A stretch of DNA of 5,969 bases from the NCBI GenBank assembly GCA_964498585.1, contig CAZCHH010000102.1, forward strand, positions 1-5,969, in the 5' to 3' direction. The position numbers were made by a program, and so were the translations under genes. Numbering within the stretch: position 1 is the first letter of the stretch; the number at the start of each line of letters is the position of its first letter. Positions 1-5,552 of the stretch are shown piece by piece. This stretch comes from JAAYJM01 sp964498585. Its GTDB lineage: Bacteria > Bacteroidota > Ignavibacteria > Kapaibacteriales > UBA2268. Under the pieces are notes generated by a model, which saw only the letters and a list, made by a program, of their open reading frames with translations, did not search any database and was not told the origin of the DNA.

Positions 1-988
1 CGCATCCACAGAAGAAATCAGCAACAACATCGCCTTCGTTGGTGCTTGTTTGAATAATTCTTTTTAAAAGAGCTTCGGGCTTTTGAGTTGGGTAACCGAG
101 CGATTCTTTACTTGAACCTTGCAAGTTATAAATATTATCCCATATATTATTTAATGGAATTCCTTCTTTTTCGTCTAAATAGCGTTTAATTCTTGGTAAT
201 TTATTTTTTGTAAAATAGATTAAGTTGTTTTTCATTGCTTCATCTATTTTTTCTTGAGTCCAAATCCAATGCTTGCCTTTCGGAGGATATAACAAACCAA
301 TTTCATCACCAAAATATCTTGCTGGACCTTGACCTGATTGAGTAAAATCACTTAAAGTGTAAAAGCGTCCTTTATCGTCAATATGTTTGTAAAATTTGTT
401 TACATAGCTTTCATTATAATCTTCAAATAATTTATTAAAGAGAAATTTTGAACTTTTTGTATAGAAGAAAATAGTATCATTTACTTTAGTATATGTTTCA
501 CTTTGCTTCTTTGAACTTGTTACTCTTTTCCAAATTATTTCATTTCTAAAATTGTCTTTATGAAAAATTATGTCGCAAACTATTTTTAAATAGTGACTCA
601 TTGTTGGGTCGCAATGCAAATAAAATGAACCAGTATCGTTCAATAACTTATGCATATAATACAAGCGATGGGCGATTGTTGTTAAATATGCAACGGTAGA
701 TTTGGAAATGTCTATGTTATCAAGATTTTTCAAAAAACGATATAAATTAATATTCAGCTCTGCAATTTCCCTTAATCCATCTTTATAGCTGACGTTGCTC
801 CAAGTATCAGCAAACGCTTCACGTTGTGCTTTAACGTCTTTCATATCAATATCTTCAAAAAGAATATTATAATTTCTTTTTGAGTTGAAAGGCGGGTCGA
901 TGTAAATCAGGTCAATAAACCCATCTGGGTGCTTTTCGTAAAGCTCCTTCAGCACATCAAGGCAGTCACCAAAATAAAGTTGTTTCAT
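1..988 (-). CDS. Site-specific DNA methyltransferase (N6-adenine/N4-cytosine, beta class), 3' end outside window
   Basis: This gene encodes an S-adenosylmethionine-dependent enzyme that methylates adenine N6 or cytosine N4 at a specific DNA site. I read 329 codons on the minus strand with no stop. The N-terminus has GDC (residues 7-9), then the catalytic motif IYIDPPFNS with DPPF at 31-34. A long variable middle region, about 60-290, would hold the target-recognition part. YPTQKPEALL (299-308) and the SAM-binding motif start DFFCGC (324-329) come last. The order catalytic motif first, SAM motif last, marks the beta class, which includes type III Mod-like enzymes. Only the C-terminal end is missing. 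The start fits because GDC normally sits a few residues from the N-terminus; no Shine-Dalgarno is visible and the leader is a heptamer array. A partner endonuclease, if any, would lie beyond base 1, so whether it is an orphan cannot be told. The recognition site is unknown. Confidence 0.93.
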   Translation of the reverse strand, partial: MKQLYFGDCLDVLKELYEKHPDGFIDLIYIDPPFNSKRNYNILFEDIDMKDVKAQREAFADTWSNVSYKDGLREIAELNINLYRFLKNLDNIDISKSTVAYLTTIAHRLYYMHKLLNDTGSFYLHCDPTMSHYLKIVCDIIFHKDNFRNEIIWKRVTSSKKQSETYTKVNDTIFFYTKSSKFLFNKLFEDYNESYVNKFYKHIDDKGRFYTLSDFTQSGQGPARYFGDEIGLLYPPKGKHWIWTQEKIDEAMKNNLIYFTKNKLPRIKRYLDEKEGIPLNNIWDNIYNLQGSSKESLGYPTQKPEALLKRIIQTSTNEGDVVADFFCGC

Positions 989-989
989 A

Positions 990-1031
990 GTTTAGCTTTT
1001 GGCTATCGGCTGTCAGCTTTCAGCAAATAGC
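990..1031 (-). repeat. Degenerate heptamer tandem array (GCTGAAA-like, 6 units) in the methyltransferase leader
   Basis: Read on the minus strand, the 42 bp directly upstream of the methyltransferase ATG divide exactly into six 7-mers: GCTATTT, GCTGAAA, GCTGACA, GCCGATA, GCCAAAA, GCTAAAC, then one T and the ATG. Every unit starts GCY, and positions 4-7 are purine/AT-rich. The array takes the place where a ribosome-binding site would be expected. It resembles the GGCTATCGGCTATC-type minisatellites I recall from Bacteroidota intergenic DNA. Confidence 0.75.
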
Positions 1032-1038
1032 TTTTATA

Positions 1039-1050
1039 TTTATATATAAA
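1039..1050. promoter_or_regulatory. 12-bp AT palindrome TTTATATATAAA, possible -10 region for the methyltransferase gene
   Basis: TTTATATATAAA is a perfect self-complementary 12-mer about 50 bp upstream of the methyltransferase ATG, inside a run of A and T. It could supply a -10-like box for leftward transcription, which would place the six-heptamer array in the 5' leader. No convincing -35/-33 element is paired with it, and such words are common in AT-rich DNA, so this is weak. Confidence 0.22.
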
Positions 1051-1064
1051 AAATTCTCTACTTT

Positions 1065-1124
1065 AACTTTCGCAAAGTTAAGAAACTTTACGAAAGTATT
1101 TAGCACTTATTACTTTGCGAAAGT
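1065..1124. repeat. Three copies of a short hairpin repeat, ACTTT-NCN-AAAGT
   Basis: Three imperfect copies of a 13-bp dyad lie within 60 bp. They are ACTTTCGCAAAGT inside the longer AACTTTCGCAAAGTT (1065-1079), ACTTTACGAAAGT (1085-1097) and ACTTTGCGAAAGT (1112-1124). Each has complementary arms of 5-6 bp around a 3-nt loop, and the third copy is the exact reverse complement of the first over 13 bp. Besides forming its own hairpin, copy 1 can therefore pair with copy 3 to form one larger stem enclosing copy 2. This looks like a dispersed palindromic repeat of the REP kind; that identity is inferred. Confidence 0.7.
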
Positions 1125-1140
1125 TTTCCTCTTAATATTT

Positions 1141-1206
1141 AATCCCTACGGGATAAAGTAAGTAAGGGATTATCTTTGTTACAAATATCGAATCCCTAAC
1201 GGGATA
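1141..1206. repeat. REP-like hairpin element bounded by ATCCCTA(A)CGGGAT motifs
   Basis: The element opens with ATCCCTACGGGAT (1142-1154) and closes with ATCCCTAACGGGAT (1192-1205), each a 5-bp stem with a 3-4 nt loop. Between them AGGGATT (1165-1171) can pair either with AATCCCT at 1141-1147 or with AATCCCT at 1191-1197. TTTGT-T-ACAAA (1175-1185) forms an inner stem on nearly the same axis as the right-hand pairing. I recall similar ATCCCTACGGGAT / TTTGTTACAAATA repeats scattered through Bacteroidota and Ignavibacteria genomes, often in spacers. No transposase is present here. Confidence 0.65.
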
Positions 1207-1243
1207 TTTTCTTTCTTTAATCAACTATAACTCAATAACAGGG

Positions 1244-1264
1244 ACTGGATACTGGTCACTGGGG
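1244..1264. repeat. Short heptamer tandem run, ACTGGNN x3
   Basis: ACTGGAT, ACTGGTC and ACTGGGG lie head to tail, three 7-bp units sharing ACTGG. The preceding 7-mer AACAGGG (1237-1243) may be a decayed fourth unit. It is too short and diverged to be called an active minisatellite alone, but it shares its 7-bp period with the arrays on both sides. Confidence 0.6.
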
Positions 1265-1277
1265 ATTAGAAAAAATT

Positions 1278-1380
1278 AACTTCATAACCAATTACCCAAT
1301 AACCCAATAACCCAATAACCTAATAACTTCATAACCCAATAACCCAATAACCTAATAACTTCATAACCCAATAACCCAAT
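1278..1380. repeat. Octamer tandem array (AACCCAAT family) with a 32-bp higher-order period
   Basis: Thirteen units of consensus AACCCAAT run without interruption; one unit, AACCAAT at 1286-1292, is 7 bp. The variants recur in a fixed order: AACTTCAT, AACCCAAT, AACCCAAT, AACCTAAT. One full 32-bp cycle is at 1325-1356, and the next begins at 1357 with the same first three members. The first cycle (1278-1324) is longer by two units. Duplication of whole 32-bp blocks as well as of single octamers explains this pattern. Confidence 0.85.
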
Positions 1381-1384
1381 AACC

Positions 1385-1482
1385 CATTAATCATTAATCA
1401 TTAATAATTAATCATTAATCATTAATCACTAATCATTAATCATTAATAATTAACAATTAACAATTAACAATTAACAATTACC
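1385..1482. repeat. Heptamer tandem array, CATTAAT x9 then AATTAAC x5, overlapping the sufB stop codon
   Basis: Fourteen 7-bp units run in unbroken register. The first nine are CATTAAT with two variants, AATTAAT (1406-1412) and CACTAAT (1427-1433). The next four are exact AATTAAC units (1448-1475), and the last is AATTACC (1476-1482). The sufB stop codon (1478-1480, TTA on this strand) lies inside the last unit. The left edge merges with the octamer array through AACCCATT. The two blocks differ at positions 1 and 7, so they may be two families or one that diverged. Confidence 0.88.
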
Positions 1483-2926
1483 CAACGCTTCCCTCTAAAG
1501 TTACCGCAAGCAGTTTTTGTGCTTCTACTGCAAATTCCATTGGCAACTGATTTAGCACTTCACGGCTGAAACCATTCACGATTAAAGCGATTGCATCTTC
1601 AACAGAAATTCCACGCTGATTGCAATAAAATATAATGTCATCAGAAATTTTTGATGTAGTGGCTTCGTGCTCAACGACAGAATTTTTATTTTTTATTTCG
1701 ATATAAGGGAAAGTATGAGCCCCACATTTACTTCCAAGCAAAAGAGAATCGCATTGTGAATAATTTCTTGAATTTTCAGCTTTCTTATTCACATTGACTA
1801 ATCCGCGATAGCTGTTCTGACTTCTTCCAGCGGAAATTCCTTTTGAAACGATGCGGCTTTTAGTGTTTTTACCGATATGGAACATTTTTGTTCCTGTATC
1901 AGCTTGCTGATAATTGTTTGTAACAGCAACGGAATAAAATTCTGCAACAGAATTGTCGCCTTTTAAAATGCAAGATGGATATTTCCAAGTAATAGCCGAG
2001 CCGGTTTCTACCTGCGCCCATGAAACTTTTGCATTTTCTCCATTGCATATTGCCCGCTTTGTTACGAAATTATAAATTCCGCCCTTACCTTCTTTATTTC
2101 CGGGATACCAGTTTTGAACAGTTGAATATTTGATTTCGGCATTTTTCATTACGATTAATTCAACAACAGCAGCGTGCAGTTGATTTTCATCGCGAATAGG
2201 AGCGGTGCAGCCCTCAAGATAACTAACGTAGCTTCCTTCTTCAGCGACTATTAGAGTTCTTTCAAACTGTCCGGTTTCTTGGGCATTTATTCTGAAATAA
2301 GTGGAAAGCTCCATTGGGCAGCGGGTGTTTGGTGGTATATAGCAAAAAGAACCATCACTGAAAACAGCAGAATTCAATGCTGCAAAATAATTATCTGAAT
2401 AGGGAACTACCATTCCTAAATATTTTTCCACTAAATCTGGATGCTCGCGTATTGCTTCGCTCATTGAACAAAAGATAATTCCAAGGTCGTTAAGTTTTCC
2501 TTTGAATGTAGTTGCAACGCTTACGCTATCCATAACGGCATCGACTGCAACACCAGCAAGAATTTTTCGTTCATTTAAAGGAATGCCGAGTTTTTCAAAA
2601 GTATCAAGAATTTCCGGGTCAATTTCATCTAAACTTTTTGGTCCTTCCTTATGACTTTTGGGAGCAGCATAATAATAAATATCCTGATAATCAATTGGTG
2701 CAATATTTAAATTTGCCCAGCGTGGTTCTTTCATTTTTAACCAAAAATTATATGCCTTCAATCTCCAGTTTAGCATAAATTCCGGCTCATTTTTTTTCAG
2801 TGATATAAAACGAACTATATCTTCGCTTAATCCTTTTGGTGCATATTCATTTTCTACGTTGGTAACAAAACCATATTTATAATCATTACTCGTTACTTGC
2901 TCAATTATATTTGTTTCTTCTGGCAT
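1478..2926 (-). CDS. sufB: Fe-S cluster assembly scaffold protein SufB
   Basis: SufB is the cytoplasmic scaffold subunit of the SUF system; with SufC (ATPase) and SufD it forms the complex on which Fe-S clusters are built from sulfur delivered by SufS/SufE-type proteins. Residue numbers follow the longer form (ATG at 2947, 489 aa). The N-terminal region holds YKYGF (23-27) and KKNEPEFMLNWRLKAY (51-66). The SufB/SufD beta-helix core spans roughly 215-455, with YLEGCTAP (243-250), QCDSLLLGSKCGAHTFPYIE (398-417) and HEATTSKI (427-434). The ending EFAVEAQKLL then EGSVG is a SufB hallmark. Cys408 appears to match the C-terminal cysteine essential in E. coli SufB (C405, from memory). I chose the ATG at 2926 (482 aa) because AAAGGA precedes it at 9 nt, whereas the ATG at 2947 lies inside the regulator gene without a Shine-Dalgarno. 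Length is normal. sufC, sufD and sufS do not follow within the window. Confidence 0.96.
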   Translation of the reverse strand: MPEETNIIEQVTSNDYKYGFVTNVENEYAPKGLSEDIVRFISLKKNEPEFMLNWRLKAYNFWLKMKEPRWANLNIAPIDYQDIYYYAAPKSHKEGPKSLDEIDPEILDTFEKLGIPLNERKILAGVAVDAVMDSVSVATTFKGKLNDLGIIFCSMSEAIREHPDLVEKYLGMVVPYSDNYFAALNSAVFSDGSFCYIPPNTRCPMELSTYFRINAQETGQFERTLIVAEEGSYVSYLEGCTAPIRDENQLHAAVVELIVMKNAEIKYSTVQNWYPGNKEGKGGIYNFVTKRAICNGENAKVSWAQVETGSAITWKYPSCILKGDNSVAEFYSVAVTNNYQQADTGTKMFHIGKNTKSRIVSKGISAGRSQNSYRGLVNVNKKAENSRNYSQCDSLLLGSKCGAHTFPYIEIKNKNSVVEHEATTSKISDDIIFYCNQRGISVEDAIALIVNGFSREVLNQLPMEFAVEAQKLLAVTLEGSVG

Positions 2927-2935
2927 AAATTTATA

Positions 2936-2941
2936 TCCTTT
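2936..2941 (-). promoter_or_regulatory. Ribosome-binding site AAAGGA for sufB, overlapping the stop of the regulator gene
   Basis: On the minus strand AAAGGA lies 9 nt before the ATG at 2926 and shares two bases with the TAA stop of the upstream Rrf2 gene. Ribosomes finishing the regulator would therefore stop on the sufB start region, which suggests translational coupling. This site favours the 2926 start over the ATG at 2947. Confidence 0.6.
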
Positions 2942-3347
2942 ATTCATTTATTGAATTTTCAATTGAATAATTTTTTAGAATTTTTTCTATTTCATCTTTA
3001 ATCTTAAAAACTGTTTTTTGCAAATTGCATCTGCCTGAACGCTTACATATTGTTTTATCAATTACATTTATGCAATTCACCTGCAAAGAACTTGGGTCGA
3101 ATATTTCCATAATTCCAGTGATTAAAATATCTTTTGGTTCTTTTAATAACTTGTAACCGCCTTTTACACCTTGCTTCGATTCTATAATGTTGCTTTTGAT
3201 CAGCTGCTGCAAAATTTTTGAAGTGAATTGAAATGGAATTTCCAATTCATCAGCTATTTCTTTCGCGCTTACTAATCTGTTCTTATTCTTTGTTATATAC
3301 TGTAATGCAAGTATTGCATATTCAGTTTGTTTCGTAAATCTAAACAA
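2940..3347 (-). CDS. Rrf2-family transcriptional regulator (IscR/SufR-like), TTG start
   Basis: This is a 135-residue DNA-binding regulator of the Rrf2 family, which includes IscR and NsrR; many members bind an Fe-S cluster and sense iron, oxygen or nitric oxide. The winged helix-turn-helix covers about residues 5-70: FTKQTEYAILALQYI, then VSAKEIADELEIP, the recognition stretch FQFTSKILQQL, and the wing GVKGGYKL (60-67). Cys92, Cys101 and Cys107 follow, spaced like cluster ligands, with a helix at the C-terminus. IscR has His three residues after its last Cys; here that place is Gln110. The start is TTG at 3347, supported by AAGGAG 7 nt upstream; the first in-frame Met is at residue 80. It precedes sufB and overlaps its longer ORF, so it very probably regulates sufB and itself. 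Family assignment is firm; the sensed signal is inferred. Confidence 0.93.
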   Translation of the reverse strand: MFRFTKQTEYAILALQYITKNKNRLVSAKEIADELEIPFQFTSKILQQLIKSNIIESKQGVKGGYKLLKEPKDILITGIMEIFDPSSLQVNCINVIDKTICKRSGRCNLQKTVFKIKDEIEKILKNYSIENSINE

Positions 3348-3354
3348 TTTTAAA

Positions 3355-3360
3355 CTCCTT
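3355..3360 (-). promoter_or_regulatory. Strong ribosome-binding site AAGGAG fixing the TTG start of the Rrf2 gene
   Basis: AAGGAG lies 7 nt upstream of the TTG at 3345-3347 on the minus strand, near-ideal spacing. The resulting N-terminus, MFRFTKQTEYA, matches the usual Rrf2 start, so the rare TTG start is well supported. Confidence 0.75.
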
Positions 3361-3387
3361 ATTTCTGTTCATTTAGACGTTAATAAA

Positions 3388-3408
3388 ATACGACTATTGT
3401 AATCGTAT
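3388..3408. promoter_or_regulatory. Candidate operator: 21-bp dyad ATACGA-N9-TCGTAT upstream of the Rrf2 gene
   Basis: ATACGA (3388-3393) and TCGTAT (3403-3408) are perfect inverted arms with a 9-bp spacer. Two further spacer base pairs on each side are also symmetric, giving 8 of 10 paired positions around the centre. The dyad lies 41-61 bp upstream of the Rrf2 start codon, in the 65-bp gap after the OmpA-like gene. Rrf2 regulators usually bind imperfect dyads of this size near their own promoter, so an autoregulatory operator is the best reading. It could instead be a weak terminator for the upstream gene, since on the minus strand the second arm is followed by TTTATT, but a 6-bp AT-rich stem is poor for that. 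Confidence 0.5.
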
Positions 3409-3412
3409 ATTA

Positions 3413-5428
3413 TTATTTTTCAATAGGGGTTTCAATTGATATTTTCACAGTTCTGCAATAAAATCTTCCTTCAGGCAAATTATTATCAAAAAGCAATTCT
3501 CTTTTACCTACGCCATAAGTTTCGGCATTTTCAATTTCGAGCATTTTTCCAACTGATTTTGCGCGGTTAGTTGAAATTTTATCATTGATTTCTTCTTCAC
3601 CTATTTTATCTGTATAACCGATTATGCTAATGGTTGATTTTGGAGTTACTCTGTTTTTTACGAAGTCAATTACTTTTTTATGTGCAGAACTTAAAGTGTA
3701 TTTTCCATAGTCAAAAAGGATTAAGCTGTAATTTTCAAATTCTTTATCAGCTGCACCTTCAATACGTTTTTTATCAATAGTTATTTGTTCGATTGGAATT
3801 ATATTTTCGTTTGTAGAATGAACTGAACCAAAGGCATCTTTTATATATAATTTATATTTTAAGGCACCCGCAAACATTCGGGAATCTTCGCTTTCGCTGT
3901 TTATTTCCCAAATTATTTCATTTGGAGGTAATCCATCTCCTTGAAAACTTTTGATTATTTGTTCATTTTGTAAAATGTCCAAATCCCACCTTTTTATTTC
4001 AAATTCAGAGCTTACTTCATTAATAAATTTGAATTTAGTAGAATTTAATAATCTGGTAGTGTCAATCGTAAAAACTGGTTCAAAAATTGAATTTTCATTT
4101 GAAGTAATTTCCACTCTTCTGTTTTCTTCTTCACCTTCTGGAATATCGCTCCGTGAAGCATCTTTGGGAAGGTTACGGGCTACAATTTTTATTCTGTTTT
4201 CTTCAATATTCCAAACATTAATCAAGTAATTAGCAACGTTATTTGCTCTTTGTTCTGATAGCTCGGTGTTTCCTTTTTCATCGCGAAAATTTGAATTTGT
4301 TCCAGTAATTGTTATATTTGCTTTTGGATTGTCCTGTAACCGTTTTCCAATTATATTAAGTGCCTGGTAGTATGTTTCTAAACTATTAAGATTATGAAGT
4401 TTATTAATACTAAACTTGCTTGTTTCATTTTTATCTAATCTAATATAACGATTAGGAATAGCTGAAGAGTTTTCATCGAAGAAAATATAATTAAGCAAAG
4501 GGCGCATATTGTAAGTAATGAAATCTTCGACTTTTATATATAAATTATCACTTTCATTATTGTTGCTGTCAATTTGCACAGCTCTAACGCTAATTCTTGT
4601 TTCTTCGGGAGTGCGGGCGGCAGGATAATCTGGCAAAGGTGGCGCCAGTGGTGGAGGTGGCGGCGGAGGAAGCGGGTCTGGTTCCTTGTATTTTATTGAA
4701 ATTCCGAAATTTAAGCTATGCCAGTTCCATTTTATATTTCTTACTAAATTTGTCATTAAGTATGTATATGAAATTTCGGGAGTTAATGATAGAAAATTTC
4801 GTTTTGTCATTGGCATTTCATAGCTTAAGCCAACTATAAATCCTACTTGAGTATTTGATACTTCTGGAATTTTTCCAGTAGAATCGTTGCGAATTCTTTT
4901 TCCATTTTCAAAAACACCTCTATCGGCTGGGTCTATAATTTCTTCTTTTTGATGATAATTATTATCTAATAGAAAACCAGTCGGCATCCCGGCAAAAAAA
5001 ACTAAATTCTTAAATAATTTGTATGAAATAGATGGCTCGAAAGTAAAAAGAGCAAATTTCGAATCAATAATTAGTTCGGATTTTCCGGGATAAGATTCTC
5101 CATCGACAATTACTGGAATGTCATCAATTTTTTTTAATAATCCTGTATATTGCCCGTAACCAAGTCTGATAGTAAAGGAAAATGGGTCAATTCCGATAGC
5201 TTCAATTAAGCCGCCGAGTTCAAATCCCTTGCCAGTTCCGTTTGTAAATTTATTTCCGCAGCAGGGAACGTCTGGCAAATGGCGAAATGATGATAAATGC
5301 TCGTTTAGAAAGTATCTTCCATAAATTCCATATTTAAATGCTAATTCTATACTGTCATTATTTCCTAATGCTTTTAATATCGAAAAACTTGATGCTAAAA
5401 TTAAAAAAATAAGTAATGTTTTTTTCAT
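3413..5428 (-). CDS. OmpA-family outer-membrane protein with N-terminal barrel-like region and two OmpA-like domains
   Basis: This 671-residue exported protein probably anchors the outer membrane to peptidoglycan. A signal peptide (MKKTLLIFLILASSFSILKA, about 1-20) is followed by a beta-rich region to about 247, ending in alternating polar/aromatic strands typical of a small outer-membrane barrel. A proline-rich linker (252-269, seven prolines at 254-260) comes next. The first OmpA-like domain is about 312-443, with LSEQRANNVANYL (390-402) and ENRRVEI (435-441). A middle beta region (about 447-545) resembles an Ig/FlgD-like fold. The second OmpA-like domain is about 565-667, with GYTD (604-607) and NRAKSVGKML (621-630). 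The second keeps the Asp (607) and Arg (622) that bind diaminopimelate in the family; in the first the Asp position is Asn/Ser (TGTNSN, 375-380). GGAG lies 6 nt before the ATG. The next gene starts 65 bp downstream behind its own dyad, so it is probably a separate transcript. Exact function is unknown. Confidence 0.88.
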   Translation of the reverse strand: MKKTLLIFLILASSFSILKALGNNDSIELAFKYGIYGRYFLNEHLSSFRHLPDVPCCGNKFTNGTGKGFELGGLIEAIGIDPFSFTIRLGYGQYTGLLKKIDDIPVIVDGESYPGKSELIIDSKFALFTFEPSISYKLFKNLVFFAGMPTGFLLDNNYHQKEEIIDPADRGVFENGKRIRNDSTGKIPEVSNTQVGFIVGLSYEMPMTKRNFLSLTPEISYTYLMTNLVRNIKWNWHSLNFGISIKYKEPDPLPPPPPPPLAPPLPDYPAARTPEETRISVRAVQIDSNNNESDNLYIKVEDFITYNMRPLLNYIFFDENSSAIPNRYIRLDKNETSKFSINKLHNLNSLETYYQALNIIGKRLQDNPKANITITGTNSNFRDEKGNTELSEQRANNVANYLINVWNIEENRIKIVARNLPKDASRSDIPEGEEENRRVEITSNENSIFEPVFTIDTTRLLNSTKFKFINEVSSEFEIKRWDLDILQNEQIIKSFQGDGLPPNEIIWEINSESEDSRMFAGALKYKLYIKDAFGSVHSTNENIIPIEQITIDKKRIEGAADKEFENYSLILFDYGKYTLSSAHKKVIDFVKNRVTPKSTISIIGYTDKIGEEEINDKISTNRAKSVGKMLEIENAETYGVGKRELLFDNNLPEGRFYCRTVKISIETPIEK

Positions 5429-5453
5429 TCAAAGCTCCGCTTATACAATTAAG

Positions 5454-5461
5454 CAAAATTA
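5454..5461 (-). promoter_or_regulatory. Candidate -7 element TAATTTTG for the OmpA-like gene
   Basis: On the minus strand TAATTTTG matches the Bacteroidota -7 consensus TAnnTTTG and lies 25 bp upstream of the ATG, leaving room for a short leader carrying the GGAG at 5435-5438. No TTTG -33 partner is present at the usual spacing; an A/T tract lies upstream instead. Confidence 0.33.
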
Positions 5462-5524
5462 AAAAAAAAATTGCTATTTCTCTTATAGTTTAAATCATTT
5501 TATTATTCTTTATCGTTAATTTTT

Positions 5525-5532
5525 TAAATTTG
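5525..5532 (+). promoter_or_regulatory. Candidate -7 element TAAATTTG for the ABC ATPase gene
   Basis: TAAATTTG matches TAnnTTTG and lies 20 bp upstream of the ATG at 5553, with AGGG (5541-5544) at 8 nt from the start. The -33 TTTG partner is not evident. The 5429-5552 gap therefore looks like a divergent promoter region serving this gene and the OmpA-like gene. Confidence 0.35.
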
Positions 5533-5552
5533 CTTTTTTAAGGGAAAATAAA

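Larger units (their letters stand above)
989..1477. other. Repeat-derived intergenic island between sufB and the methyltransferase
   Basis: This 489-bp stretch has no credible gene on either strand. From left to right it holds a degenerate heptamer array (990-1031), an AT-rich palindrome (1039-1050), three ACTTT-NCN-AAAGT hairpin repeats (1065-1124), a hairpin element bounded by ATCCC/GGGAT motifs (1141-1206), three ACTGG heptamers (1244-1264), an octamer array (1278-1380) and a heptamer array (1385-1482). Very little sequence between these is non-repetitive. Both flanking genes read leftward, so the island is the 3' side of sufB and the 5' side of the methyltransferase. No GC-rich terminator hairpin with a T run was seen. 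Confidence 0.85.

Noticed and set aside
1..988. Methyltransferase as a truncated pseudogene
   Set aside because: The frame is open over 329 codons with all expected motifs in order; it is cut only by the window edge.
1141..1206. Riboswitch or structured leader of the methyltransferase
   Set aside because: The hairpins are short and symmetric on both strands and resemble dispersed repeats; nothing matches a known riboswitch core.
1278..1482. CRISPR array
   Set aside because: The units are 7-8 bp and directly contiguous, with no unique spacers, so this is a tandem minisatellite.
2924..2947. ATG at 2945-2947 as the sufB start
   Set aside because: It gives a 7-residue extension, overlaps the regulator gene and lacks a Shine-Dalgarno; the ATG at 2924-2926 has AAAGGA at 9 nt. 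Not fully excluded.
3388..3408. Rho-independent terminator of the OmpA-like gene
   Set aside because: The stem is only 6 bp and AT-rich with a 9-nt loop and a broken T tract; an operator fits the position better, though weak termination is not excluded.
3951..4229. Plus-strand open frame of 92 codons
   Set aside because: It lies antisense within the well-supported OmpA-like gene, has no ribosome-binding site and no recognisable domain.
4597..4839. Plus-strand open frame of 80 codons
   Set aside because: It is antisense to the proline-rich linker and barrel region of the OmpA-like gene; the composition is explained by the complementary strand.
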